A stretch of 64,000 nucleotides of DNA from Paenisporosarcina sp. FSL H8-0542 (GTDB taxonomy: Bacteria > Bacillota > Bacilli > Bacillales_A > Planococcaceae): assembly GCF_038632915.1 (NCBI RefSeq), contig NZ_CP152050.1:2821001-2885000 (forward strand), written 5' to 3'. Of the stretch, positions 1-7,506 are shown one piece after another (position 1 is the first letter of the stretch; each line of letters opens with the position of its first letter). The position numbers were made by a program, and so were the translations under genes. The notes beneath the pieces are model-generated. The model searched no databases. It was not told the origin of the DNA and saw only the letters and a list, made by a program, of their open reading frames with translations.

Positions 1-318
1 AGCAAATATGGCACAGCAGAAAAGTGTGGCAATCGCGAGACCGCCTGGGAAATGGCGGAACCAGCGGCTAGCCATTTCGTATAGATCACGGCCAACTCCA
101 CTGACCAATAAAACCTGGCTCATCAAAACATACATCGGTAATGCTGTTAGAGAAAAGTCATCAAGTGCCTTATAGGAAATGATTGGAACTTGCATAAAAG
201 AAAAGGTTCCGCCATTAAAGAAGAACATCCCCGCGACTGCGAGAGTAGCAAGAGCAAACGCAACCGGCAGTCCGAGCAATAAGAGAGTTCCCAAACCACC
301 TACAAAGAAAATATTCAT
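1..318 (-). CDS. TRAP transporter large permease, DctM family (partial, N-terminus only)
   Basis: This is the N-terminal 106 codons of the large membrane subunit of a tripartite ATP-independent periplasmic-type (TRAP) transporter; the rest lies beyond the left edge. The large subunit carries the ion-coupled substrate path. The ATG at 318 opens a hydrophobic protein beginning MNIFFVGGLGTLLLLGLPVA, followed by residues typical of DctM (ALPMYVLMSQVLL, then a GVGRDLYEMA stretch). The start overlaps the DctQ stop codon by 4 bp (ATGA), and GGGAGGGGAG lies just upstream as ribosome binding site. Translational coupling to dctQ and dctP supports the call. Confidence 0.9.
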   Translation of the reverse strand, partial: MNIFFVGGLGTLLLLGLPVAFALATLAVAGMFFFNGGTFSFMQVPIISYKALDDFSLTALPMYVLMSQVLLVSGVGRDLYEMASRWFRHFPGGLAIATLFCCAIFA

Positions 319-812
319 ATGTGCTCCCCTCCCTTATGTATCCCGCCGTCAACGATCTGCAAAATGAACGCCAGACACAATAGTACGCCACCGATAGGAA
401 GGAACATTTCAGGCAGGTACATCGGAACACGCAACAAAGATGCAGAAGTAACTTCCAGTTCTATGGTATTCATCACGTGATGAATACCATAATAAGTAAA
501 GATGATGCTGAATGCTAATCCCATGGCATTTGATAAATAAGCAAGCAATGTCTTTATGCGATCGTTAACATTGTTGATTAGTAAATCCACTGTTATATGA
601 GAATAGGTTCGTACCGCATATGCACTTCCTAAATAACAACTGGCGATGATTGCATAAATAGACAGTTCAGTAGCCCAGATTGTCGGTTTGTTGAAAAGCC
701 ATCTAGAAACGACTTCAAAGAAAATCATGAAAGTTGTCACCATAATGAAAAATCCGGATGCATAAGCACCAAACCTAATGAGCAAATCGGAAAAATTATA
801 CAGCGATTTCAT
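315..812 (-). CDS. TRAP transporter small permease, DctQ family
   Basis: A 165-residue integral membrane protein with four predicted hydrophobic segments (about residues 15-35, 48-66, 88-110 and 130-150). This is the expected size and topology of the small DctQ subunit, which pairs with DctM to form the membrane part of a TRAP transporter. It sits between the binding protein (15 bp upstream) and the large permease (4 bp overlap). The ATG at 812 has an AAGGAGG ribosome binding site. The sequence of DctQ proteins is poorly conserved, so the call rests on topology, length and position as much as on residues. Confidence 0.88.
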   Translation of the reverse strand: MKSLYNFSDLLIRFGAYASGFFIMVTTFMIFFEVVSRWLFNKPTIWATELSIYAIIASCYLGSAYAVRTYSHITVDLLINNVNDRIKTLLAYLSNAMGLAFSIIFTYYGIHHVMNTIELEVTSASLLRVPMYLPEMFLPIGGVLLCLAFILQIVDGGIHKGGEHI

Positions 813-826
813 TAGTTTTTTCCTCC

Positions 827-1858
827 TTACTGCTCATCAACCATTTCAAGCAGTTCTTTCCCTAAATCGCCAGAGTTTTTAGTGAATGCCTCCCAAGCAG
901 GTTTTGCTGCTTCTTTCCACTGCGGTAAGTCCTCTTCAGGCACTACATAAACTTCCATTCCTTTTTCCTCCAACTGCTTAGCAGTCTTTTCATCTTCTGA
1001 CTGGGCTTGTGCACGAATCCATTCTTCTGATTCCTTAGCAGTTTCAGTCAATAGCGTTTGTGTTTTTGTAGGAAGTTTATCCCAGAAGTCCTGATTAATT
1101 GCCAATAAAAACTCGAGGTACGCATAATTATTGATAGTTAAATATTTTGCTACTTCATCATACTTTCTTTGAACCATTGCCGTTGTTCCTGATGTTGCTC
1201 CGTCAACTGTATTTAGTTTAAGTGCCATATATACCTCTCCACCACCCATGAATACAGGGGAAGCTCCATATGCTTTGATCATTTCAGAAGGAATGTCACC
1301 GATACTGCGGATCTTCAATCCTTCAAAATCGGAAGGTGATTCCAAAGGACGTTTGTTGTTTGCGAATTGTGCATAACCATAGTCAGCAAACATGAGAACC
1401 TTGGCACCCTTTTCTTCCATAGCAGTACGTAATTTATTCCCGAATTCACCGCTTAAAGCCTCACCAGCTTTTTCATAGTCTGAGAATACGTATGGAACAT
1501 CAAAAATACCCATTGCAGGGACTGTACTTGCCCAAAGCGTCGAAGAATTGACACCCATTTCAACGCCACCAGTAAGAATGGACTGGTTCATATCCTTATC
1601 ATTTAATAATTGGCCTGCTGGATATACTTGCATTTTTATAGCACCATCAGATTTTTCAGTGACATCTTTCACGAATTTTTCAAGCCCTTTAGCGATGTGG
1701 TGATCTGCCGGCAAGTTATAAGCTAATCTGATAGTCGTTTCTTCGTACCCGTCCCCAGTTGCATTGACTGCTTTTGTTTCAGGTTCTTTTGAGTTACATG
1801 CTGACAATAAGAACATAGAAATCATTAAGAACATAATTGCCTTCATCCATTTTTTCAT
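827..1858 (-). CDS. TRAP transporter solute-binding lipoprotein, DctP family
   Basis: A 343-residue extracytoplasmic binding protein that captures the substrate and delivers it to DctQM. The N-terminus is a lipoprotein signal: basic residues, a hydrophobic core, then the lipobox LLSAC with Cys21 as the lipidated residue. The mature part follows the DctP pattern (RLAYNLPADHHIAKGLEKF near the N-terminus and a conserved GLKIRSIG segment in which the Arg normally pairs with a substrate carboxylate). It overlaps the HMG-CoA lyase stop by 4 bp. Linkage to a CoA-transferase and HMG-CoA lyase suggests an organic di-acid as substrate; that specificity is inference. Confidence 0.92.
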   Translation of the reverse strand: MKKWMKAIMFLMISMFLLSACNSKEPETKAVNATGDGYEETTIRLAYNLPADHHIAKGLEKFVKDVTEKSDGAIKMQVYPAGQLLNDKDMNQSILTGGVEMGVNSSTLWASTVPAMGIFDVPYVFSDYEKAGEALSGEFGNKLRTAMEEKGAKVLMFADYGYAQFANNKRPLESPSDFEGLKIRSIGDIPSEMIKAYGASPVFMGGGEVYMALKLNTVDGATSGTTAMVQRKYDEVAKYLTINNYAYLEFLLAINQDFWDKLPTKTQTLLTETAKESEEWIRAQAQSEDEKTAKQLEEKGMEVYVVPEEDLPQWKEAAKPAWEAFTKNSGDLGKELLEMVDEQ

Positions 1859-2763
1859 GCTAATATCCCCTTTGTTTGTTTTCTTTCTACATGTCTAATG
1901 CGACCCAATGGATTTTTCGAAGAAAGACTCGCTGCATAGTCAGCAGCATCAAGTAATTTTTCAAAATCCAACCCTGTGTCGATGTTCATTCGGTGAAATA
2001 AATACACTAAATCCTCTGTTGCTAAATTTCCTGCTGCACCCGGTGCAAATGGACAACCACCTATGCCAGATACCGCCGTTTCAAAAATCCGAACGCCTAC
2101 TTGATAAGCAGCATACGCATTTGCAGATCCGAGCCCCCTTGTATCATGCAAATGTATAGTAACAGGTGTTTCGCCTGCGACTTCAATAACCTTTTTCATC
2201 AATCGTTCCACTTGATCTGGAGTGGCAATTCCAATTGTATCGGCAATACCTATTCGATCAGCACCAGCATCTTTCACTCGTTTTACGAGATTCAGAACTT
2301 GCTCTTCCGACACTTCACCTTCATATGGACAGCCGAAGCTCACTGCAATTGAAAAGCAAGTTTTGATCCCATCCTTTTTGGCTTGTACCACAAGCGTTTC
2401 AAACTGACTAAGGTTTTCATCGATGGATAAACCAATATTTTTCTGGTTAAAACTTTCAGTAGCTGAACTGACCCAGTTAACTTCAGAAAGTGAATGTTCT
2501 TTTGCTCGCTCATACCCTTTTAAATTTGGTATAAGGGTTATGGCTTGCAAGCTTGTCCATTTAGTTACCTCTTTCAGTACTTCTGAAGCATCTGCCATCT
2601 GAGGCACTTTCGCTGGGTGAACAAATGAAGTTATTTCCACAGTATTTAAACCGGCCTCTAGCAAATGTTTTACTAGATTCACTTTTTCCACGGTTGAAAT
2701 CAGCTTGGGATCATTTTGCAGCCCATCGCGGGGACTGACATCGATAATTTTCACATCCGCCAT
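1855..2763 (-). CDS. Hydroxymethylglutaryl-CoA lyase
   Basis: 302 residues, the normal length for bacterial HMG-CoA lyase, which splits 3-hydroxy-3-methylglutaryl-CoA into acetoacetate and acetyl-CoA. The catalytic set can be read directly. Arg12 and Asp13 lie in SPRDGLQN, the metal ligands His204 and His206 in TIHLHDTRG, Cys237 in the GIGGCPFAPGAAGN loop, and Asn246 at its end. These match human Arg41, Asp42, His233, His235, Cys266 and Asn275 with a constant offset of 29. The gene follows the CoA-transferase without a gap, which suggests the transferase supplies its acyl-CoA. In other Bacillales the enzyme serves leucine degradation, but no leucine-pathway genes are next to it here. Confidence 0.95.
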   Translation of the reverse strand: MADVKIIDVSPRDGLQNDPKLISTVEKVNLVKHLLEAGLNTVEITSFVHPAKVPQMADASEVLKEVTKWTSLQAITLIPNLKGYERAKEHSLSEVNWVSSATESFNQKNIGLSIDENLSQFETLVVQAKKDGIKTCFSIAVSFGCPYEGEVSEEQVLNLVKRVKDAGADRIGIADTIGIATPDQVERLMKKVIEVAGETPVTIHLHDTRGLGSANAYAAYQVGVRIFETAVSGIGGCPFAPGAAGNLATEDLVYLFHRMNIDTGLDFEKLLDAADYAASLSSKNPLGRIRHVERKQTKGILA

Positions 2764-3966
2764 TTATATGACTCCTTGTTCTTTCAGTTTTTTGAACTCA
2801 TCAAAAGAAAAATTCATAAACTCCGTGTAAATTTCCTCGTTGTGTTGACCAAGACTTGGACCGCTCCATTTGATTTCTCCTGGCGTTTCCGAAAGCTTTG
2901 GCACAACCCCCGGAACAAGAACTTTAGTTCCGTCAGGCAAGACTATTTCCTGCAGCATTTCCCTTGCCTTGTATTGCTCATCTTCAACAATTTCCTTGAT
3001 GCCATATATAGGACCTACCGGTACGGATACCTCATCTAATATTCGCTGAGCCTCTTTTAATGGATGCTGTTTCGTCCATTCTTCAATGGTTGAATCAATG
3101 AAAATTACATTGTCCGCTCGCCCTTGGTTGGTTGAATAAGTCGGGTCATTCGCCAGGTCATCTCGGCCAATTGCTGTCATTAGACGTTTGAATATCTGAT
3201 CCCCATTCCCACCAATAACCAAATGCTTTCCATCAGCACATTCATATGTGTTTGAAGGGGCGATTCCTGGTAGTGTACTACCTGTCCGTTCTCTTACCAT
3301 CCCCGTTAAATCGTATTCGGGTAAAATTCCTTCTAGTAAACTAAAAACAGATTCATAGAGTGCGACATCAACGAGCTGGCCTTGTTTTTCTGGATTTTCT
3401 TCTCTTGCACGCAACGCCATCAACGTTCCAATGACTGCATAAAGTCCAGCAACCAAATCTCCTAATGCAATGCCGACCCGCACTGGAGGTAAGTCAGGAT
3501 AACCGGTTAAATACCTTAAGCCACCAATTGCCTCGGCCACACTTCCAAATCCAGGTTTTTCTCGATATGGACCCGTTTGACCATAACCTGAGACCCTGGT
3601 CATGATGATAGATGGATTGACTTTACGTAAATCTTCCAATCCAAGACCCCATCTTTCCAAAGTTCCAGGTTTGAAATTTTCAAGAACTACATCCACTTTC
3701 TCTGCAAGTTGACGAATAATATGCTGACCCTCAGGATCACGCATATTCACAGTTATCGATTTCTTATTTCGAGATTGCACATACCACCAAACCGATGTGT
3801 CATTGTGCATCACACGCCAATTTCTCAGTGGGTCCCCTTTCGCTGGTTCTTCAACTTTGATAACCTCAGCACCAAACTCGGAAAGGATTTTCCCTGCAAA
3901 TGGAGCAGCGACCAAGTTTCCTAATTCCAAAATCTTTACACCTTCAAGTGGCAGCTTTTTTGACAT
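2764..3966 (-). CDS. CaiB/BaiF class III CoA-transferase
   Basis: A 400-residue family III CoA-transferase, which moves CoA between carboxylic acids through an aspartyl-CoA thioester. Visible features are the N-terminal GVKILELGNLVAAPFAGKIL motif, the SRNKKSITVN segment and the catalytic Asp170 in LGDLVAG, equivalent to Asp169 of formyl-CoA transferase. The start has an excellent TAGGAGGG ribosome binding site. Position between a GntR regulator and HMG-CoA lyase plus TRAP genes suggests it activates the imported acid, with succinyl-CoA or acetyl-CoA as a plausible donor. The family spans many substrates (glutarate, itaconate, citramalate, formate), so the exact acid is not fixed by sequence. 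Confidence 0.92.
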   Translation of the reverse strand: MSKKLPLEGVKILELGNLVAAPFAGKILSEFGAEVIKVEEPAKGDPLRNWRVMHNDTSVWWYVQSRNKKSITVNMRDPEGQHIIRQLAEKVDVVLENFKPGTLERWGLGLEDLRKVNPSIIMTRVSGYGQTGPYREKPGFGSVAEAIGGLRYLTGYPDLPPVRVGIALGDLVAGLYAVIGTLMALRAREENPEKQGQLVDVALYESVFSLLEGILPEYDLTGMVRERTGSTLPGIAPSNTYECADGKHLVIGGNGDQIFKRLMTAIGRDDLANDPTYSTNQGRADNVIFIDSTIEEWTKQHPLKEAQRILDEVSVPVGPIYGIKEIVEDEQYKAREMLQEIVLPDGTKVLVPGVVPKLSETPGEIKWSGPSLGQHNEEIYTEFMNFSFDEFKKLKEQGVI

Positions 3967-3969
3967 TTC

Positions 3970-4650
3970 TTACCCTCCTAAATCTTTCGAGCAAAATTCC
4001 ATAAACAAATTGTAATCGCTTTCAATATGAGCTTTCATTAAACGCTTGGCTGCTTCCGCATCCTGATCCACAATTGCCTGAAAAATCTGTTGGTGCTCAT
4101 GAATGGCATGTTCCATATGGAGCGGATTTTCTTCGAGTATCGATTTGCGGTAAAAACTATTAACTCCTCGAAATGCCGTCAGCATGGTAACGAGAAACTT
4201 GTTTCCGGTTGCCATAACAACGGCTTCATGGAAATTCACATTCGTATCATGGACTTTTTTCAGGTTATTCGTTTCTGAAATTTTACCCATCTGCAATAAA
4301 GAAGTACGAATGGTCTCAAGTTGTTCATGGGTCCTGCGTTCAGCTGCATAAAAAGCGGCTAGCGGCTCCATCTCAACCCGGCACTCATACAGATGTTGAT
4401 AATCTTCGATTGACGGCTCAACAACCGTCACCCCGCCAGAATTATTTACGAAAAGCAGCCCATCTTTTTCAAGCATACGGATTGATTCACGAATCGGGCT
4501 TCGGCTGACCTGCAATTCCTCTGCAATCTTTTCCTCTATCAATCTTTCACCAGGCTTCAAACGACCCATAAGGATTTGTTCTTTCAAGTAGTCATACACT
4601 TGAGTTTTTAAAGTAGCCCTTTTTTTCACGATTGCTTTTATGATCCTCAT
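3970..4650 (-). CDS. GntR family regulator, FadR/VanR (FCD) subfamily
   Basis: A one-domain winged-helix regulator with a C-terminal FCD ligand-binding domain. The HTH spans roughly residues 5-70 (QVYDYLKEQILMGRLKPGE, then EKIAEELQVSRSPIRES). The FCD part is alpha-helical and carries the Asp/His metal-site residues usual in the group (HDTNVNFHEAV and EHQQIFQAI). The reading frame extends to a TTG at 4686, but that codon sits inside a perfect TGTATACA palindrome and has no ribosome binding site; the ATG at 4650 (226 residues) is more likely. It heads the CoA-transferase / lyase / TRAP operon, 3 bp from the transferase, and is probably its ligand-responsive repressor. Confidence 0.88.
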   Translation of the reverse strand: MRIIKAIVKKRATLKTQVYDYLKEQILMGRLKPGERLIEEKIAEELQVSRSPIRESIRMLEKDGLLFVNNSGGVTVVEPSIEDYQHLYECRVEMEPLAAFYAAERRTHEQLETIRTSLLQMGKISETNNLKKVHDTNVNFHEAVVMATGNKFLVTMLTAFRGVNSFYRKSILEENPLHMEHAIHEHQQIFQAIVDQDAEAAKRLMKAHIESDYNLFMEFCSKDLGG

Positions 4651-4664
4651 CTCATTTCTTTTTC

Positions 4665-4685
4665 GTCGACTGTCGACTGTATACA
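4665..4685. promoter_or_regulatory. Candidate GntR operator, TGTATACA palindrome with GTCGAC repeats
   Basis: A perfect 8-bp palindrome TGTATACA (4678-4685) matches the TNGTNNNACNA core commonly bound by FadR/VanR-type GntR proteins. Two GTCGAC palindromes (4665-4670 and 4672-4677) abut it. The block lies 15-35 bp before the proposed regulator start and upstream of the whole operon, the usual place for autoregulation. Binding is inferred. Confidence 0.5.
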
Positions 4686-4686
4686 A

Positions 4687-4946
4687 TTTAGCTTTATGTT
4701 AGAATAATCAAAATAATTAAAACCGTCAATAAACTTTTTTATGACATTTTCAGTACTTAACCTTAATACTTACTCCTAACAAGGTTTTTTCCCCCGAAAA
4801 ATTTTTTCCAAATTAATTTGATTTAATTCAAATAGTCCCTCTCCTAACATTCGCATTGAAAAATCGGATGAAGGAAGTATATGAGTACACTACTTTTTGG
4901 GGATATCTCGTAGTATTGTTATATGTCACCAACTCAAAAACATAAA
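4687..4946. other. AT-rich intergenic region upstream of the GntR operon
   Basis: The gap between the GntR operon and the next minus-strand gene is about 330 bp including the terminator listed separately. No ORF of convincing length or RNA gene is visible. It presumably contains the operon promoter on the minus strand, but no clear -35/-10 pair stands out. Confidence 0.4.
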
Positions 4947-4977
4947 AAAATCCAGAACCAATTGGTTTCTGGATTTC
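4947..4977 (-). terminator. Intrinsic terminator after the sunset-domain gene
   Basis: An inverted repeat AAATCCAGAA / TTTCTGGATTT with the centre CCAATTGG forms a hairpin about 40 bp downstream of the 5016 stop codon. On the minus strand it is followed by a run of Ts (complement of the A run at 4943-4949). Confidence 0.7.
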
Positions 4978-5015
4978 TAAATTAAATTATAAAAAAGTTG
5001 TTTGCTGCGGAACAA

Positions 5016-5324
5016 TCATCTTTTTGATTCCCGATACCCAGCAGCCCGCGCTGCGGATTTTGTACAGAAAGTATCTTCAGGTTCTGTTATATCGTAGAAG
5101 TCTCCTGAAGGCACATGAAAAATCTTTTCCCCTGAGCTGGAAATATTCCCTTTGATTTTCAAGCAGGAACGTTCTGAATTTTCCTTAGCAGCTTGTTCGG
5201 CCTTTTCTCTTGCAGCCTGCGCCGATTTTTCCTTCTCGGCTTGTTCTGCTCTTTCTATAGCAGCCTGTTCAGCCTTTTCTTTTTCATCCTGTTGCTTTTT
5301 CTTTTTATCAAAGTCATCAGTCAC
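5016..5324 (-). CDS. Coiled-coil protein with C-terminal sunset domain (probably the 3' half of a split gene)
   Basis: 102 residues from a GTG. Residues 8-52 are a Lys/Glu/Ala/Gln heptad-like coiled coil built on repeats of EKAEQAA. Residues 55-98 resemble the small sunset domain found at the C-terminus of some Bacillota nucleases and membrane proteins (IKGNISSSGEKIFHVPSG, then FCTKSAARAAGYRESKR). The open frame continues upstream of the GTG as an acidic Ser/Asp/Glu stretch (about 22 codons) straight to the TAA of the upstream membrane-protein ORF, in the same frame. A single nonsense codon therefore separates the two halves. Whether this half is translated on its own is unknown. Confidence 0.6.
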   Translation of the reverse strand: MTDDFDKKKKQQDEKEKAEQAAIERAEQAEKEKSAQAAREKAEQAAKENSERSCLKIKGNISSSGEKIFHVPSGDFYDITEPEDTFCTKSAARAAGYRESKR

Positions 5325-5390
5325 TTTTACGGGTGCAATTAAACTTGTATCAGACTCTGTATCAGTGTCCGATTCAGATTCACTTACAGG

Positions 5391-5687
5391 TTATTCATAC
5401 CATTCTTTATAGTGTTCAATAATGCAAGGAATCAAAAACCATAGCAATAAAAGTAAAGCTAGTATAATCACGAGTCTCCATTGCCATATGGATTGGCCCT
5501 TTTTCTTTCTAACCTTGTACCATTTAGCAACTAGCAAAATCAATATGACGAGAAGAATATTCCACCAAGCAGAAAAGATGCACACGATGATAAAGTATAT
5601 AAATAATAAAACGTATAACAGGAATATCCCTATTAAGCTAAGCAGGTCTAGCAAAAATGTTCCCTCCAAATTTATGTATTGAACCAT
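5391..5687 (-). CDS. Small membrane protein, likely 5' half of a gene split by an in-frame stop
   Basis: 98 residues with three hydrophobic segments (about 10-38, 41-57 and 70-88) separated by a basic loop WYKVRKKKGQ. No family is recognised. It ends KEWYE then TAA at 5393-5391. The same frame then runs on without another stop through an acidic linker and the coiled-coil / sunset-domain ORF to 5016. The likely ancestral protein had about 223 residues: membrane anchor, acidic linker, coiled coil, sunset domain. No good ribosome binding site is seen before the ATG at 5687. Confidence 0.55.
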   Translation of the reverse strand: MVQYINLEGTFLLDLLSLIGIFLLYVLLFIYFIIVCIFSAWWNILLVILILLVAKWYKVRKKKGQSIWQWRLVIILALLLLLWFLIPCIIEHYKEWYE

Positions 5688-5806
5688 TAGTTTTTGGAGA
5701 CTACGATTCCACTTAAATCATTGTTCATCCTTTAGTCCAATAAAACCATGATAATATTATCATAGAAATACATAAATATTGAGAGAAGTAAAAATTACCA
5801 ATATTT

Positions 5807-5852
5807 AAAGATGCCTGTTACTCATTTCTAAATGAAGCAACAGGCATCTTTT
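5807..5852 (-). terminator. Terminator of the CoA-transferase gene
   Basis: A long hairpin AAAGATGCCTGTT ... AACAGGCATCTTTT lies 11 bp past the stop codon at 5863, with T-rich flanks in both directions, so it may act bidirectionally. Confidence 0.85.
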
Positions 5853-5862
5853 CATCTTCTTA

Positions 5863-7380
5863 TTAATAAACCAACTGCCCAACTTCATGTAGCATAGTCC
5901 CATTTTGTTTAAGGTTGGTATGCCACGAGAAAGCTTTTTCGAGTACGTGTGGGGTCTGGCCGCCACGTGTTAAGGCTTCTGCGTAATATTCCAATAGTTG
6001 TGCACGATATGTTGGATGTGCACAGTTTTCAATAATTACTAGTACTCTTTCTCGTGGAGCTAAGCCTCGTAAATCAGCGTAGCCTTGTTCGGTGACCACG
6101 ATGTCCACGTCGTGTTCGGTATGATCAACATGTGACACAAACGGGACGATGCTTGAAATATTGCCGCCTTTTGCGGTGGATTTCGTAACGAAAATCGCAA
6201 GACGTGCGTTTCGGGCAAAGTCGCCGGAGCCTCCGATACCGTTCATCATTTTCGTACCTGATACATGAGTCGAGTTGACGTTTCCGTAAATGTCGAACTC
6301 TAAGGCCGTATTGATTGAAATGAGTCCGAGACGACGAATGATTTCCGGGTGATTCGAGATTTCCTGAGGACGCATGATGAGTTTATCGCGGTACTTCTCA
6401 AAGTTACCGAACACTTTGTCCATTTTGTCCTCTGATAATGTAATCGAACAGCAAGAAGCTGATTTCACTTTTCCTGCATCAATTAAGTCGAAAACCGAAT
6501 CCTGTAACACTTCAGAATAGACATCAAGATCGGTGAATTCCGAATCGATCATCCCGAGTAACACAGCATTCGCCACAGAGCCGATTCCTGATTGAAGTGG
6601 TGCGAGTTTATCCGTCAGTCTTCCTACGCGAATTTCTGAACGTAGAAATTCGAGTAAATGGTCTGCCATTTGCTTAGTTTCAGCATCTGGAGCGACGATC
6701 GTAGAAGGTGAGTCCATCTGATTCGTGAACACGATTCCTTTAATCTTCGCTGGGTCAATCTTAATACCAGAGGTCCCAATTCTGTCATCTGGGTTCATTA
6801 ACGGAATCGGTTTACGTTCACCTTGTTGTCCAGTGTCATAAATATCATGCAGCCCTTCAAGCATTTCTGTCTGCGCCATATTGATTTCCACAATGATGTG
6901 CTTCGCATGTTCCGCGAAAATCGATGAGTTTCCAACCGATGTCGTTGGGATAATCAAGCCATCTTCTGAAATTGAAACCGCTTCCAAAATTGCAAAGTCA
7001 ATTGGACCAATAACTCCCGCACGAATAAATTCTGCCGTATGCGACAGATGTTGATCGACAAACAGCATTTCCCCATCATTTATTTTGCCACGCATAGTCG
7101 GATCTGCTTGGAATGGCAATCGTTTTCCGACAATACCCGCTTCTGCAAAAGCCTTATCGATATCCGAGCCAAGAGAAGCACCAGTATATATATTCACTTT
7201 GAATGTTTCAGTTTCGGCACGCTTGATTAACGCAAATGGAACCGCTTTCGCATCTCCTGCACGTGTGAACCCACTTAGGCCTAGCGTCATCCCATCATTA
7301 ATCCACGTTGCCGCTTCTTCAGGCGTAACTACGCGATTTTTTAAATCCGGATGTTTGATTCGTTTTAATTTTTCTTCCAT
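5863..7380 (-). CDS. Acetyl-CoA hydrolase/transferase family protein (succinyl-CoA:acetate CoA-transferase type)
   Basis: 505 residues, the length of the AarC/Ach1/ScpC group of class I CoA-transferases. These exchange CoA between acetate, succinate or propionate through a glutamyl-CoA intermediate. Glu290 in DVYSEVLQDSV is the probable nucleophile (AarC Glu294 by position), and the glycine-rich GIGGSGDFARNA and VTEQGYADLRGLAPRERV motifs are intact. The ATG at 7380 has an AGAGGG ribosome binding site. It is expressed alone or from the LytTR gene upstream, and has its own terminator. Acetate or propionate metabolism is likely; hydrolase versus transferase activity cannot be told from sequence. 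Confidence 0.9.
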   Translation of the reverse strand: MEEKLKRIKHPDLKNRVVTPEEAATWINDGMTLGLSGFTRAGDAKAVPFALIKRAETETFKVNIYTGASLGSDIDKAFAEAGIVGKRLPFQADPTMRGKINDGEMLFVDQHLSHTAEFIRAGVIGPIDFAILEAVSISEDGLIIPTTSVGNSSIFAEHAKHIIVEINMAQTEMLEGLHDIYDTGQQGERKPIPLMNPDDRIGTSGIKIDPAKIKGIVFTNQMDSPSTIVAPDAETKQMADHLLEFLRSEIRVGRLTDKLAPLQSGIGSVANAVLLGMIDSEFTDLDVYSEVLQDSVFDLIDAGKVKSASCCSITLSEDKMDKVFGNFEKYRDKLIMRPQEISNHPEIIRRLGLISINTALEFDIYGNVNSTHVSGTKMMNGIGGSGDFARNARLAIFVTKSTAKGGNISSIVPFVSHVDHTEHDVDIVVTEQGYADLRGLAPRERVLVIIENCAHPTYRAQLLEYYAEALTRGGQTPHVLEKAFSWHTNLKQNGTMLHEVGQLVY

Positions 7381-7454
7381 ATTAAAAACCCTCTAATTCA
7401 TGACTTTTTTAATAATTCTAACAAACAAAATCCTGATTTTGAGGTTTAGGGAAA

Positions 7455-7503
7455 GAAACAGGGATTTACCCGCTGAAACAGGCAAATCCCTCGCTGAAAC
7501 AGT
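7455..7503 (-). promoter_or_regulatory. Direct repeats between LytTR regulator and CoA-transferase gene; candidate LytTR operators plus hairpin
   Basis: On the minus strand CTGTTTC occurs three times at 20-21 bp spacing (plus-strand GAAACAG at 7455, 7475 and 7496); the first two are followed by AGCG. LytTR proteins bind pairs of about 9 bp repeats roughly 21 bp apart, and these lie 75-125 bp before the CoA-transferase start. The same stretch holds the arms GGGATTT and AAATCCC, which can form a terminator-like hairpin just after the LytTR stop codon. Confidence 0.5.
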
Positions 7504-7506
7504 AGA

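Noticed and set aside
5152-5412. Plus-strand ORF rich in Cys, Ala, Ser and Phe
   Set aside because: It is the antisense reading of the EKAEQAA coiled-coil repeats and has no ribosome binding site.
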